From Stropharia rugosoannulata (lineage: Eukaryota; Basidiomycota; Agaricomycetes; Agaricales; Strophariaceae), in contig JANCIK010000002.1 in NCBI GenBank assembly GCA_028532985.1, positions 62,001 through 126,000 on the forward strand: DNA of 64,000 nucleotides, written 5' to 3'. The notes under the pieces were generated by a model. It made no database searches. It was not told the DNA's origin and saw only the letters and a program-made list of their open reading frames with translations. Positions within the stretch are counted from its first letter, which is position 1, and each line of letters begins with the position of its first letter. Both the position numbers and the translations under genes were made by a program. Shown here in pieces: positions 46,789 through 58,140 of this stretch.

Positions 46789-47677
46789 AGCATAGGTGTA
46801 GCCTCGGAAATTGCGCGTCCCGAAACAAACAGGAAAAAGAAAAACGATGGCAATTGCGTATGTGTCAAGAAACATGCGAATGATTTTGGCGTGGCCTTAG
46901 TCATTAGCAATGTACACTCGGAGTGTGCGAGTCCCGAAACAAACTGGAAGGGGACAAACGATGGCAATTCTTTTTGCTAAAAGATGTGAATTATTTTGAC
47001 AGGGCCTTGGACTGTCATATTTTGGTATAAAAGCCAGGCATGAGCAGACTCTTAGCCAGCACAATCAATTGTATCTGCAATCGTCCAATTACACAGTATG
47101 CATCCTCCCTTTCCCATATTTCACATTTACTTACTACTGGTTCCGCAGACTGCCATCATGTCTGACGAATCCGCCCCTGGTACTATCAGCTGCATCGGCG
47201 GCGTGAAGATCATAGCAACCTTCCTTCTCAACGATAAGAAGACCTTGTACATCTACGCGGGTGACTTAGATCACAAGATGAATGTGTTCACGGAAGCCGC
47301 GACCATCAAATACTCGAGCTTGACAGATTTAGCTGGAGCTCAGATTTACCGCGCCCATTTCACAAAATTTACATTCAAGTTTGAATTGGACAACGGTCCC
47401 ACCATCACTGGCACCTTCTCTACGGCCAATGAACTTGATTCTCCGGTCGATGCTAATTCCACTGGAACTTGGTTTTCCAAGTAAATGTCAGGTAGGTTGA
47501 TACTAATTTCACCGATCCACGCACTAATCAATCACCATCAGATCCAGATTTTTCGGTTGAGCCAGGGATACAATATGCCTTCCATCTACAAACAACATCA
47601 TTGTGGTCGTCCGAGTATCTGATTTTGTACCGTACACCTGTAGATGTTATTTAGGCGCCCCGGACATATATTCATGA
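46789..47677. repeat. Large inverted repeat, right arm (889 bp)
   Basis: Mirror image of the left arm, same length. The outer boundary ends in TCATGA (47672-47677), followed by unrelated sequence. Confidence 0.92.
47158..47484 (+). CDS. Unknown small beta-rich protein, copy 2 (108 aa)
   Basis: Encodes exactly the same protein as copy 1, in opposite orientation; see copy 1 for fold features. The 5' UTR intron is at 47096-47148, and possible 3' UTR intron signals (CAGGTAGG at 47490, TACTAAT branch-like, CATCAG acceptor near 47541) follow the stop. TATAAAAG near 47030 is a plausible TATA box shared in mirror form by copy 1 (46294). Confidence 0.7.
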   Translation: MSDESAPGTISCIGGVKIIATFLLNDKKTLYIYAGDLDHKMNVFTEAATIKYSSLTDLAGAQIYRAHFTKFTFKFELDNGPTITGTFSTANELDSPVDANSTGTWFSK

Positions 47678-47689
47678 TAAAGACTTTCA

Positions 47690-50190
47690 AATATTATGGC
47701 TACTGCCCGAAAGCAATTTAAATTCACGCAAACCTGGAACTAATAAACTCGATAAACATTAAACCATAATTTCTCGCTTCCATGTACATTTGATATGTAA
47801 AATTTGAATATTTGTTTTCTGTCTACAAGTTATGGTGCACAAGTATGTATAGTACGCAAGAATTCTGTGAATTTAGAGCGTACCTGCGATCTTCACATTA
47901 TCCGGGACTCTCGTGAAACGTCAAGTTTTAACACCAATTGAGACACGGGGCCCTGCCAGGAGCTGGCAAGACGCCATGGGCAAACCGAGAAAGCTACAAG
48001 GGGACACTATGTCTCGTAATCTTATGCCCCCCGTCCGTAGCCCCTTGGGACTCACGGAAGCGCAGAGACATGAAGACTCGGAATGGAATGGAGCACATAT
48101 TTGTTGGGGTTAGTGAGCAGGGCTGCAACGAGTTAAAGTTACAAGGTCAGTAATTTTCTGGCGGATGGGTACGAGCGTTACGGCCAAGGGGAAGGGGAAG
48201 CGGGTGGGTGACATATAGGTGCGGGTCAGGGGAGCATGTGTTGAACGGAAGGTGATTCAAAGGGGAGGTGGTACATCGATAAGACGTGTTGGTGAAGCAT
48301 GACGCGGAGGTGTGATGGCGGAGTACGATAGAGAGCGCACAGCTATGGCGGTGAGGGAGCCCAAACCCGGGCTACTATTGGACACAAGCACAAATGGTAG
48401 TAACGGGGCGTCATGAGAGCGGGGATCCCGGCCCCGGATAGAGTGAAGGTCGATGACAGCTTCCGTGTTGACGATTATCAGTGCTGTGCACTGACCGAGA
48501 GCGACGGAACGGATGGAGAGTGAGAGACTCTCCCGTTCTCCATTTCCATCTGATCTGTCCCTTTTCGTCAGTGCACACGCTCCGGTGCATCTCAACAATT
48601 TCCTGACTGCGTCTAGTTGCACGGCGCAATGGTACTGCAGGCGTACGACATGCCTCATTCGCCCCACCACATGAGGAAGATCACAGAGGGGCTTGGAGGT
48701 TCTCCAATCGTTACTTTTGAATGAATGGAAGGGAAAATCGCAAGCAAGGTGCTTAAGTAACTTTAATATGGTTATCGGACCTATTTCAAAGAGCTTGAGG
48801 CTGTTTGCACGTCATTCAACGGTTATCCATATATTGAAACACAACATTGTGTTATATTCTCTTTAACAGTACTCATTAAGTATGTATTGCACAACTAAAC
48901 AAGGTTATATAGTTTTGCTTCACACAATATATATATTTGAGTAAATAACACATGAACATTCAATTGTACTAAAAGTAGGCTATGATTGTACCAACAACTT
49001 TTATAAAATTACTCATGTGTGTTATTGCACCAGAAGCGCAGGCGGAGATATCTAAACATACACCATGTAAGGATGAAATCACAAAAAGAAGCGCAGATTA
49101 AAAATACTCACACCAGTGATGCGGGTCCACGCTCCCGCCGTATACCTGCCAAAAGCGACCGTTATTACTCAGGATGGCGAAAACGAGATGAAAAAATGCA
49201 CGTGAATGCTGACTGGGACTCACCATCGGAGCGTAATCGATAAGATTACCCTTCGTCCTCCACCACCAGTCCGTCAGTCCTTGACCGCAGCCCCACACCG
49301 ATGCTGTTGCTGTTGCTTCAGTTTGGGTGTTGTTGCAGCCGGTGCTGATATTGATGTCGGGCGTGTTGCTGTTGCCGCGGCCGTGCTGCTGCTGCTGCTG
49401 TTACATTGAGTGACAGCATCGCCAGCATCTGCCGAATGGCACCCTCCAACTCATGCGACTCGTTCCTGGCCCAAAACCTAGGCGACGAACTGCATAAACA
49501 GGTAAGTAGTCTGTATTAATAAATCATTACAATGATTTGACTTGCGATAGGCGACTCGAGGGCTCTTGGGGCCCGCACACCTTGCCCTGGTGGGACCCGC
49601 TGTCCCATGATACAGGCGATGATGGGAGTCTGTCGATTCGCCCATTGTCAGTACACTTTGGTGAGTGGTCCATATTATCAACAGACTTACTCTTTGCCAC
49701 CGCGGAACTGTCGTCCACCTCAAACACCGTTGCGAAGACATCCTGATTAAGAGAGTGTCAGCGACAGTGGTACTTGTAGAAGTTACCAAAGGTGACTTAC
49801 GATGACGGGTGTAACAAAGGTCAACGGCAGCTGCTACATATCCATAACGCGGTTCTGTAAGTGACAGTTGTTGTCTAGAGGATGTTATGGTGCACAGTAC
49901 CTCTGGCCATGGCCTTCTCTCCTCAGTGTAATCACTGGTGGGCCGCGCGAATGGTCTCGATGGTGAGGACCAACCGCGGTGACCTGAGGTCCTGCTTGTG
50001 TATCTTTTGCCCTCTAAATGAGAACAGCCGCTACCTGGGCGGACAAGTACTATACGACTTGTTATTAGATGTCAAGATTAATGTAGATGGTTTTGCTCAC
50101 AATATGCATAATCATAACTCAATATGTGAGCCCCTTGTGTGGGTCTAAGATTGTCGACTTCGCAGGGTAAGTCTAGTGTGCAAACAACCT
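47690..50190. other. Intergenic region with dispersed repeat, no supported gene
   Basis: 48215-48300 resembles 62755-62845 (shared GGTTCAGGGGAGCATGT-like and GATAAGACGTGT blocks). 48944-49026 forms a short imperfect hairpin (AATAACACATGA / TCATGTGTGTTATT). GCTGTTGCTGTTGC and CTGCTGCTG runs lie in 49300-49402. No gene passes scrutiny. Confidence 0.4.
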
Positions 50191-50197
50191 ACAAGGA

Positions 50198-50969
50198 TAT
50201 GGTGAGTTATTTGCACCATATTCTCACGCGCCCCCCCGGACTGATCTGAGTGCCCGCCCCCCAACTCAGAGGGCCTTAACTTATGGGTCAGCAGATAATT
50301 GTTTCAGATGGTTCCTATTGTGTAAGCTTTGAATAATATTGACTCTAAATGTATTTTGCAGCATTTTTTTACTGTCTAATTTCAAATTATTGATGTAAGG
50401 CAGTCACAACATATAATCTGATTTCTGCTTAGATTCTGGAGTACTTTTAACTGTATTATACATAAATAAGGCATACAATACATATACTGTTGGAATCAAG
50501 TGAGGAAGACGCTATATTCTCTGTAAATTCTATCTAAACTTGCTTGTTGTTGCAACATCAGGAAATTGTCCGGGTCATTCTGCTTATTATCATTGATTTT
50601 TTTCAAATAAAATACACATAAATAGGTTAGCCTTTATCTATATACACTTATATGACATTGAAACCACATATTCAAATTTGTTGCTCTGAGTCGGGGCGGG
50701 CAAACTTGAATGTCGGGGGGGAAATCAGGCGTGGGAATTCATCAGCCTCGGAATGATGGCGGTGAAAATGGAGTGAATATTGAGCGAATACATATAATTT
50801 CATTGAGAATTTCACGGAGGGGGTTAGAAATATGGGTATGCTTGTGTACTTAAGTGATCCTTGCAAAGTACAGCACGATGGAAAGTAGTCTGGCTTGCCG
50901 AGTTGGGGGGCGGGCACTCAGATCAGTCCGGGGGGGCGCGTGAGAATATGGTGCAAATAACTCACCATA
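50198..50969. mobile_element. Non-autonomous TIR element (about 770 bp)
   Basis: Terminal inverted repeats of about 70 bp, identical as far as I can read: TATGGTGAGTTATTTGCACC, then CATATTCTCACGCG, a C7 run, GGACTGATCTGAGTGC and CCGCCCCCCAACTC. If the outer TA is a target duplication, the element proper starts TGGTGAG. Each end can fold on itself (TATGGTG with CACCATA). The interior is AT-rich with no transposase. The superfamily is not assigned. Confidence 0.75.
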
Positions 50970-52500
50970 CCCACCTCGTCCGTACGCACCCCATGGCCCG
51001 ACCCATCCCACGCACATTGCCAGTCTATTACCACTCACCGCACTACCGCCCCCACACCAATGTGTACCACACCGGCCGCTCACCCCCGCCCCCCTCCACC
51101 TCCACCTCCTCCGTGCCTCCAGAGCACCAGCCCCACCCACCATGCACCGTCAACCTCTCAGCATGCAATGATCCCCAGCTCGGCTCAGGCGAGATGACCG
51201 CCGCCGTGCGCGCCATCCTGGAGCCTCGGACTGGTTAGCGGAATCGGTGCGTATGGGTGGATATGGTGGACCAGAAAGAACTACCTGCGTCTACACTTCA
51301 AGGCCCCACTGGCACTGGCCGACGGTCACCTCCGGCCTCACCCTGGCCAACTACACCCACCCGACCACGCCGGGTCGCGCAAGTTACTAGTCGTGCCTTG
51401 TCCTATGTCCCGACCCCCGCCCCGCCGTGTCCTTTCTCCACCGCGCCGCGCCATGCATCACCTCCCCGCATATAACGTACGTGTAGCTACGTTCAACCGA
51501 CCAGACCTTCCGCGAGTCCGGTGCACCTCTTCGTCCGGTTCCCCCGTCTCCCCATCGCTTTATCCCTCCTCGCTGCACCGCCTTATGCACCGCCTCGTCC
51601 CCTCTTGTCCCGACCGCTAACAAGCTGTGCCAAATTAGACCACTACAAACCCGCCCTTCCTCACGGTGCCGCTACATCGCCACGAACAGTCTAGTCAGCT
51701 GTACTAAACTCAACTTCCGAAGTTGAGTTTAGTACGAGTTCCTAGACAGACCCATACAGCTGAGCAACGCGAGTCGTGCGTATCCTCGTACGCGTTTTTC
51801 TGGAGTCTGCACCTCGCCTTTTACGCCTCTCTTACTCACCTTATTCATCATCAGCATGTGCTGGACTTCGCACCTGTAACCAGCCCCAAGTTGGGTCCCT
51901 TGTCTCTGTGTTCTGCTGTTGTTGCAGTATTGTTTAGCTGGGTCCGTTTGTCGATTAACACTGAAGCAAAGCACCTCATGTCTCAGTTGCCCGAGTACAC
52001 CTCATCCCCTCGCTCATCGCTCCTCGTCACTTTACCAACTATCCCTCCACCACCCCACCCCGCTGCGCCCATGGCTGATTTTGTCCGCTACCGCTGTCAT
52101 CCCCGGTGGGCTCGTGGATGCACCGCGCTAACCTTGTACTAGATTTCGCCCGCCCCGTCCTCGAACCAGATCTCAATTGTCCTGCCCGCCTAGCCTAGTC
52201 TCATTTTCCACGCAGTTTTACTCTGACTTGCCATGTCGTTATAACCCCACTCGCCGTAGCGTATATACCTTACCTACCTATTGCTTCGCGTAAGCAGCCC
52301 TCTTGAGTATTGATCATATCCCGGCCGCCATCCCACCGCCGGGAGTGCGTGAAAAAGGTACATTCCGCGTTAGATCCTTCTCTTATATACCCCTCAGGTC
52401 AAGCATAGCAATGATAGAGGTATTGCAGAACAAACATTTAGCTGGTTATTTGGCCGGTGTGTTACATATTATGTCATACTATCTGGCGTACACAAACTCA
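50970..52500. other. C-rich intergenic region, no firm gene
   Basis: Pro/His/Thr-rich plus-strand frames (for example 50861-51238, ending SGEMTAAVRAILEPRTG) may be a remnant of a coding sequence but lack a start or splice partner. A 35-bp palindrome is listed separately. No RNA gene recognised. Confidence 0.3.
51701..51735. repeat. 35-bp palindrome
   Basis: GTACTAAACTCAACTTC, a single C, then its exact reverse complement. Perfect 17-bp stem with one-base centre. Not followed by a T-run. Confidence 0.9.
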
Positions 52501-52537
52501 AACTTGTGGCGCCTCCGAGTCGGGCACCATGAAAAGT

Positions 52538-52752
52538 CCGTGGCATGTCCGTGGCACGTCCGTGGCACGTCTATGCGTCTGTGCAACGTCCGTGCAAATT
52601 GTGTATGCGTCCGTGGCACGTCTATGCGTCTGTGCAACATCCGTGCAAATTGTGTATGCGTCCGTGCAAACTGTACATGCGTCCGTGCAATCTGTGAGGA
52701 GGTTGGTGCAAAGTAGCAACGATCTGCTACACATATTTGATGCATCTGTGCA
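52538..52752 (+). repeat. TCCGTGCA-motif repeat cluster 1
   Basis: About ten variants of (G)TCCGTG(G/C)(C)A spaced by irregular 1-12 base linkers, together with longer repeated pieces such as GTGCAAATTGTGTATGCGTC (twice). All in plus orientation. Confidence 0.8.
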
Positions 52753-53003
52753 AGTTTATAATCATCCGTGAATCAGTCCTTAGTTGTCAATAGTGAATGC
52801 GTGTCGTTTAGATTAAGCAAATTGGACTTAAATTCAACAGCTACTGAGCATTATGAATTATAAGTTGGAAAAAAATGGCATATCTACGTATTCCCTTCCT
52901 TTTGGACATGATTGGCTTGGTCGTGTTCTCTCTTATAACTGCGCTAGAGGGGGATTTGAGGTATAATTTGCTTCCTGTAAATTTCATCCCTGCCGTTGTG
53001 ATT

Positions 53004-53464
53004 TTATTGTTCCGGAAAGCTTGCATATAGATTCCAGTACTGATGATCACCAGAGTGAATACTCATGCTCTTGTGACCATCTGCAATGTGTGTTTCAAGC
53101 TAGTTAAGTTGGAAGTATGTGCACGCTCTATGACAGGTAGACTCACGACATATGGCATGAGTGTTGTACTGTCCGACTTTCTGACCTCTTTGAAGTAAAT
53201 GTTTGCCGAAACAAAGTTATTTACACTTTTACCTAAGAGGAGCTGCTGTAGAGACGACTGGAAAAGGGTGAGGCTGTCTGCTATATGTGAGATGTGTGGG
53301 ACGGATGCTGGACTGGCAAGAATATTTTCGACCGTGCCAATGTCCGTTGCGTGAGAGAACACTAAGAAATTAATCAAGAAATGTCGCTCTGGACATTGCG
53401 AATTTCGGCTGTTAATAATTTTACCTTTGCCGCGTGGAAGGGGCATGGTCAAATGTCCGTGCAC
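53004..53464 (-). CDS. Unknown small three-exon protein (116 aa)
   Basis: The model is complement(join(53004..53099, 53147..53361, 53425..53464)); introns of 63 and 47 bp with GT..AG, phases closing exactly. Exon 2 reads SHATDIGTVENILASPASVP and SLTLFQSSLQQLLLGKSV, then YFKEVRKSDSTTLMPYV. Exon 3 reads LETHIADGHKSMSIHSGDHQ and ends soon after. No known domain recognised. The ATG itself lies inside a TCCGTGCA motif on the opposite strand (TGCACGGACAT), so the 5' end may have been formed or cut by repeat insertion. It could be a truncated gene. Confidence 0.45.
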
Positions 53465-53659
53465 ATTAAGTGAACATTAGGTAGTTAGTTTTAATATAAC
53501 AGAGAACGGAATTCAGTCTCAGTTATTGTGCAACACTGTAAAATAGTAACTGACTCAATGATATGGCACTTGTGAGTATTTATCATGTCTTTCCATCACT
53601 TGTGTCGAAGATATACGTAGCATCATGTCAGCAAATGGGGCCGACAAAATACCTATGCA

Positions 53660-53895
53660 ACATCCGTGTACCTCTGTGCGCGTCTGTGTACTACATATCC
53701 ACGTCCGTGCATTGTACGAGCAGGTCCGTGTAGGTCCGTGCAACATCCGTGCAACACCTATGCGCGTCCGTGCAGGTCCGTGCGAGTCCGTGCAGCGTTC
53801 GTGAAGGTATGTGCAGCGTCCGTGCGCGTCCGTGCAGGTCCGTGCAGCGTCTATGTGAGTCCGTGCAGCGTCCGTGCAACTCTGTGCTGTATCTG
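53660..53895 (+). repeat. TCCGTGCA-motif repeat cluster 2
   Basis: About 20 variants of TCCGTGCA with 1-4 base linkers, giving local periods of 9 and 12 bp (for example GTCCGTGCAGGTCCGTGC). All in plus orientation. Gives spurious open frames on both strands. Confidence 0.85.
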
Positions 53896-54034
53896 TACTT
53901 GAAGTCACCAAACATTTAAAAAGTTTGAACATAAACACAAGTCTAGTGTCTTAATGTATCTAATGTGTATGTATACAATGCTAGGACTGTGTATAGGGCC
54001 TTTATATGCGTAATAGCTGCGTTCATACAGATTT

Positions 54035-54165
54035 CGAGTGTCTGTGCAATCCTATAAAAGTCCGTGTAATCCTGCAAAAGTCCGTGCATTCAATGAAAGT
54101 CCGTGCCGCGTCTGTGCAGGTGGCACGGACGTGCACGGACTTGCACGGACTTTTCTGTAGGCCCC
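54035..54165. repeat. TCCGTGCA-motif repeat cluster 3 with inversion
   Basis: The first half carries the motif in plus orientation (AAAAGTCCGTGCA), the second half in minus orientation (TGCACGGACTTTT), giving a long imperfect hairpin over 54071-54161. Confidence 0.85.
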
Positions 54166-54508
54166 TCCGAGTCCCATCTCCGTCCTCAGCCTATCACGCT
54201 TGCCAAAGATGTCTCCGTGGTATGCCTTCTGCAGTCATTGTAAGTTTAGTTCAGTACTCGATATTATATATGACGCTCCGAGGATGGAGAAAAAGTGACA
54301 TGATGTAAGTTTTAGGTAAGTCGTGCGAACATTGATCTTGGAGTAGATCACCTGACAAATAGATGGAAATATCGATGGCAAATCACGATATCGCCTTCAT
54401 AAAAACCACGTCCCATTGATGAGCTCCCCGTCCTTTACATCCCTTTTATTTGACATGGTAAGCTCTATCTATTGTTCTTATTAACAAACTATCGGCTTAC
54501 CCTTCATT

Positions 54509-56255
54509 CTAAACCATTTTTCCCGATAGTCTGAAAGGCTCCAATGTTGTGAGTTGGCCCCGACTCGGAAATCGTAACCGGGCTGAGGAAGATAAGGCAG
54601 GTTCCAGTGCAGGCTGCACTTGCAAAATCTCAGCTGCAAAGCTACCAGTCCTTGGCATATATGTGGCGTCACCTGTTAGGACGAAATGGTTACGGTCAGT
54701 CGAAGAAGATACTATAATCGGAAGGTATGTACCTAAACTCATCACAGCTTCACCAGGGAACATGACCTTCCTCTTCCTACCAGGAGCTGTCTGTCGTGGG
54801 CGCGAAGTGGGGATGAGCCGGGTCGCTGCGTTTTCGAGCACGGTGACTGCATCTTCTTTGGCCTCGTGGTACGTGGGTTGCACAACCCTTGCTCGTTTTT
54901 CTTTTACTCTCGGCCCGTTCTCCGTCGTCTCTGGCAATATCCCGTTAGGTGTATCTTCATGCCTCTTGCGCTTCCCGGGTGTGCATGATACCCGGGACTG
55001 GTCAGACAGGGCAAGGGGCTTGCACTCGATGATCTTGTGTACCTCCCTGATATGATCAGTCAAATGATCTATGCTAAGTGGTTTGCTTTACAACGGCGAG
55101 AACGGAAGACATTACCTTTCTGCCATGCGGGTTTGAGGGATTTCAGTCCCATTAGAACTGTGACCTCCATAGTGGTAATAACTACTGGTCAGTGCAGATT
55201 TGTTAATGTGTTTGGCTTTCTCGTCGTTGTAGACAAGATCACTCTCGAGATTTTCATTGCTGTCGTCTCGGTAGATGGTGTAGGTTGTATCTGTGAGGCA
55301 AGATTATATATGGTAGTTGAAGCTTAAGCTTGGAGGTTACGTTACTCACTCAATGGTAATGATGTTGATGCGAATGCGGTGTTAGATGCTTCGGTAGGCT
55401 GGCCCATCCAATGACTATTTGCAGGTTCTGCTTTGTGATTCAACTTCGCAAAGACGACTGCATCGGGGTCATGCCCTGTGATAGTGTGCGTGAATGAGGG
55501 ATTGATGGGGTATTGAGTTGAAGGAGTATCCGTAAACACAGGTGCTGTACACCAAATGTTCTGCGTGTCTGAATAATGATAGGTACTTGGCCCATAAGGA
55601 TTACTGGATGAACCCTGTCCAAAATTGTCTGTAGGCGACTGCGTGTCCTCAACCAGCGCGGGAAGAGCAAACGAGGAAGAAATTTGTGCGGGTATAGTAT
55701 GGTACGGCTGTGTATATGCGGTTACGGGGAAGTAGTCATTGATCACAGGGCGATGTATGTTATTGGGGGCCGAGATCGTTGTTCTCGACAAGGTCTGCGC
55801 GTCTCCATCGTAGGCGGCGTTACTTCGCCCAAACAGATTAGTGAATGAACCTTGCACGAACTCGTCGGTAGGCAACACCGTATCTTGAACAAGCTCTGGG
55901 CCAGTAATTGACAAGGTCGGCATGTATTGGTACGGGAGTGGATATTCGGTCACAGGAACATCATCAGTGATCGCAGGACGCTGTGCGTCCCATGTTTCTT
56001 GCGCATATTTCGTCAATCTTGACACCAAGGATGCAAAGTGGGCGTCTGCCCGTCTTTATCAGAAAGCACCTTAAAATATTCCTTAGGAATCAACGTACCA
56101 AGTTTATTCACAAAGGTAAGACATTTCGGTTCTGGATTGCTGCACTCCCTGAGCGACTGTGTCTGCAATGTGCAGATTTGAGGAGGCCATTGTATGTATT
56201 CGCTGCAGGTGGTACAGCGGTATGGCATCAAGGTAACTGCGCGAGGTGTGGCCAT
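54509..56255 (-). CDS. Unknown five-exon protein with internal repeat, probable nuclear
   Basis: The model is complement(join(54509..54672, 54733..55046, 55116..55290, 55350..56045, 56099..56255)), giving 501 aa; all splice sites GT..AG, phases close. The N terminus is Cys-rich (PYRCTTCSEYIQW, then ECSNPEPKC), possibly metal binding. After NKLDAHFASLVSRLTKYAQ come two diverged tandem repeats of about 70-75 residues, each with RP-[AV]-I-[TN]-D, a Tyr-Pro patch, PTD-[EN]-F-x-QGS and a closing T-x-[AS]-P. Two basic clusters follow (GKRKRHED and GRKRKV), likely nuclear signals. The last 60 residues are partly repeated in the 3'-end copy at 42.4-42.7 kb. No known domain recognised. Confidence 0.65.
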
Positions 56256-56269
56256 TGAACTTGTATGGG

Positions 56270-58130
56270 ATATTCTGAACTGAGGGGGGGATTATTTGGG
56301 TCTCCCAGGTATGCAGCATTTTCTATTTATCGTAATATCACTCCTTTAGCCACTGAGGTACTGAGGCTTGAGAGTTGGCCCCTGTCAAGCGCTTCAACGG
56401 AAGGCTAGCTTTACTTTCTCGTGCCACTCACTTGAAGTGTGCTCCATATTCTTTGCTTTGTCTAGGTGAGATATACTTTGACGTAGTCCGAGATTGTGGC
56501 CAACATCCATTGTGTCACCGGGACCTATACATACGCCATTCTTTCAAGAAGCATAATATTTGTGTTGAAATAATTTCAGAGTAGTAATCGCGGTAGCTCA
56601 AAAGTCATCGTCATGGGCCGATACACTGTTAATTCTCAATTCGCAAGGACTGTCAGTACATGTGTTCATCATACATCCGACACCACTGACCGGCGCGATC
56701 CGGGAGACATTGCTGACATATAAGCTCAGTTGCTCAAGTGGCAACTTACCTGACAGGGGCCATTCATCAATCATTTTGTATAAAACCGACCATGGCCAAC
56801 CTCGGCAAGTGGAGCACAACCGTTAGCACAACCGTTGATGCCGCGCACGCTTCTCCTCGCGTATCATGCTGAGTTAGCTGCATCTCAGTCATTCTGACAT
56901 TGCCAACATCCCTGCAAAACTGCAATCGTCCTAAACAGTACTCAACACTATTCGAGTATGGGTCAAGCCTTTGTTGAGCAGGTGGGATGATGGGGAGAAT
57001 ACGGTATGGCACAGGCGAACATCGGCGGGATACAAATTGTGGGATTGCATACCCAGTTTATGTCAGCAGTGCTACGGAGCAACAGCGGAGGACAGCAAGA
57101 CGCCCAAGGGCAAGCAGACAATCCGCGTGGCTTGAAAGCGCACTGATGCATGTAAGGGACATAGACATTTGATGAGCATGGACAAGGGCGAAGCGGGGGT
57201 GGAAAGGAACAGTGATCAAGTATGCGCCGTGATTAATTGATTGGTGGTCAGATAGAGGGCCCACGATGCAGCACACACAGAGCGTAGAATGTTTACTATC
57301 GGTGCTTCCAGCGAGGGGGTGAGGCATGCGGCGATGTGGGGGCAGCTTCATGCAACGCATTGGGTGTTGGACTAAGTAGTTGTAAGGAGTCCGATCTGCA
57401 TGGACACGGATCCTCTCGATTTGGTATGGTACAGGGGAGTACAATTGCTAGTCTCGGACATAGTTATAGTGCAAGAATATTCCTGAAGGAATACAGTTGC
57501 TGCTCAGGAGTCAGGAGTTAGGAGGACTATATTTTATTTATATATCTAGAGTTTACAGTATTTAAGGACGTCGTGCACATGTAGGTAGGCAGTTAATTTA
57601 CCACCCACTTTCGTTCATATTCAGCCGTAGCTCGCACAGACCGTCTCATTAATTAATTTCAATCCTTTCTTTCTTTGAACATACTCCCTCAAGACGACCA
57701 CACAAGTCGTCTCTCGCACACACACACATAATCGATCTTACATAGTGCTCGTGGGTGATGTATTAAGGTGCATGGTATTGGTATTTTCAGGCTTATGACA
57801 GTGTTTGTTTATTGCGGAAGAAAGGCACAACTTGAGCAAAAAGAGGGAGAAGACGTGAGAACGTGGACGACGGACTCGGGGAAGCGGAGTTTGCCGACGG
57901 CCAGGAACTAGCGGGCAGCCATGGGATCAGGCGACAGACTTGATTCGCAGAGAAACAGTGCGCGGACAATTGTTCACTGAACACAAATTTCCCATGAAGA
58001 TAATACAATGTATGTTCCGGGTGTTGTTCATCATGATATCTTAAGACGGTTCTTGTGCTATATTGGAGGCAGTTTTTGTTCTATATTGGAGGAATGTGTT
58101 TATAAGAGAGCCTCCCAATGACCAGAACAC
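56270..58130. other. Intergenic region, no supported gene
   Basis: Short frames only. A CACA repeat lies near 57717-57730 and TATTTATATATC near 57535. Nothing else recognised. Confidence 0.35.
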
Positions 58131-58140
58131 CAAGCAGGCC

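Noticed and set aside
53555..53938. Frames encoding CTDxHGR-like repeats in cluster 2
   Set aside because: They simply translate the TCCGTGCA repeat; equivalent frames appear in every cluster and on both strands.
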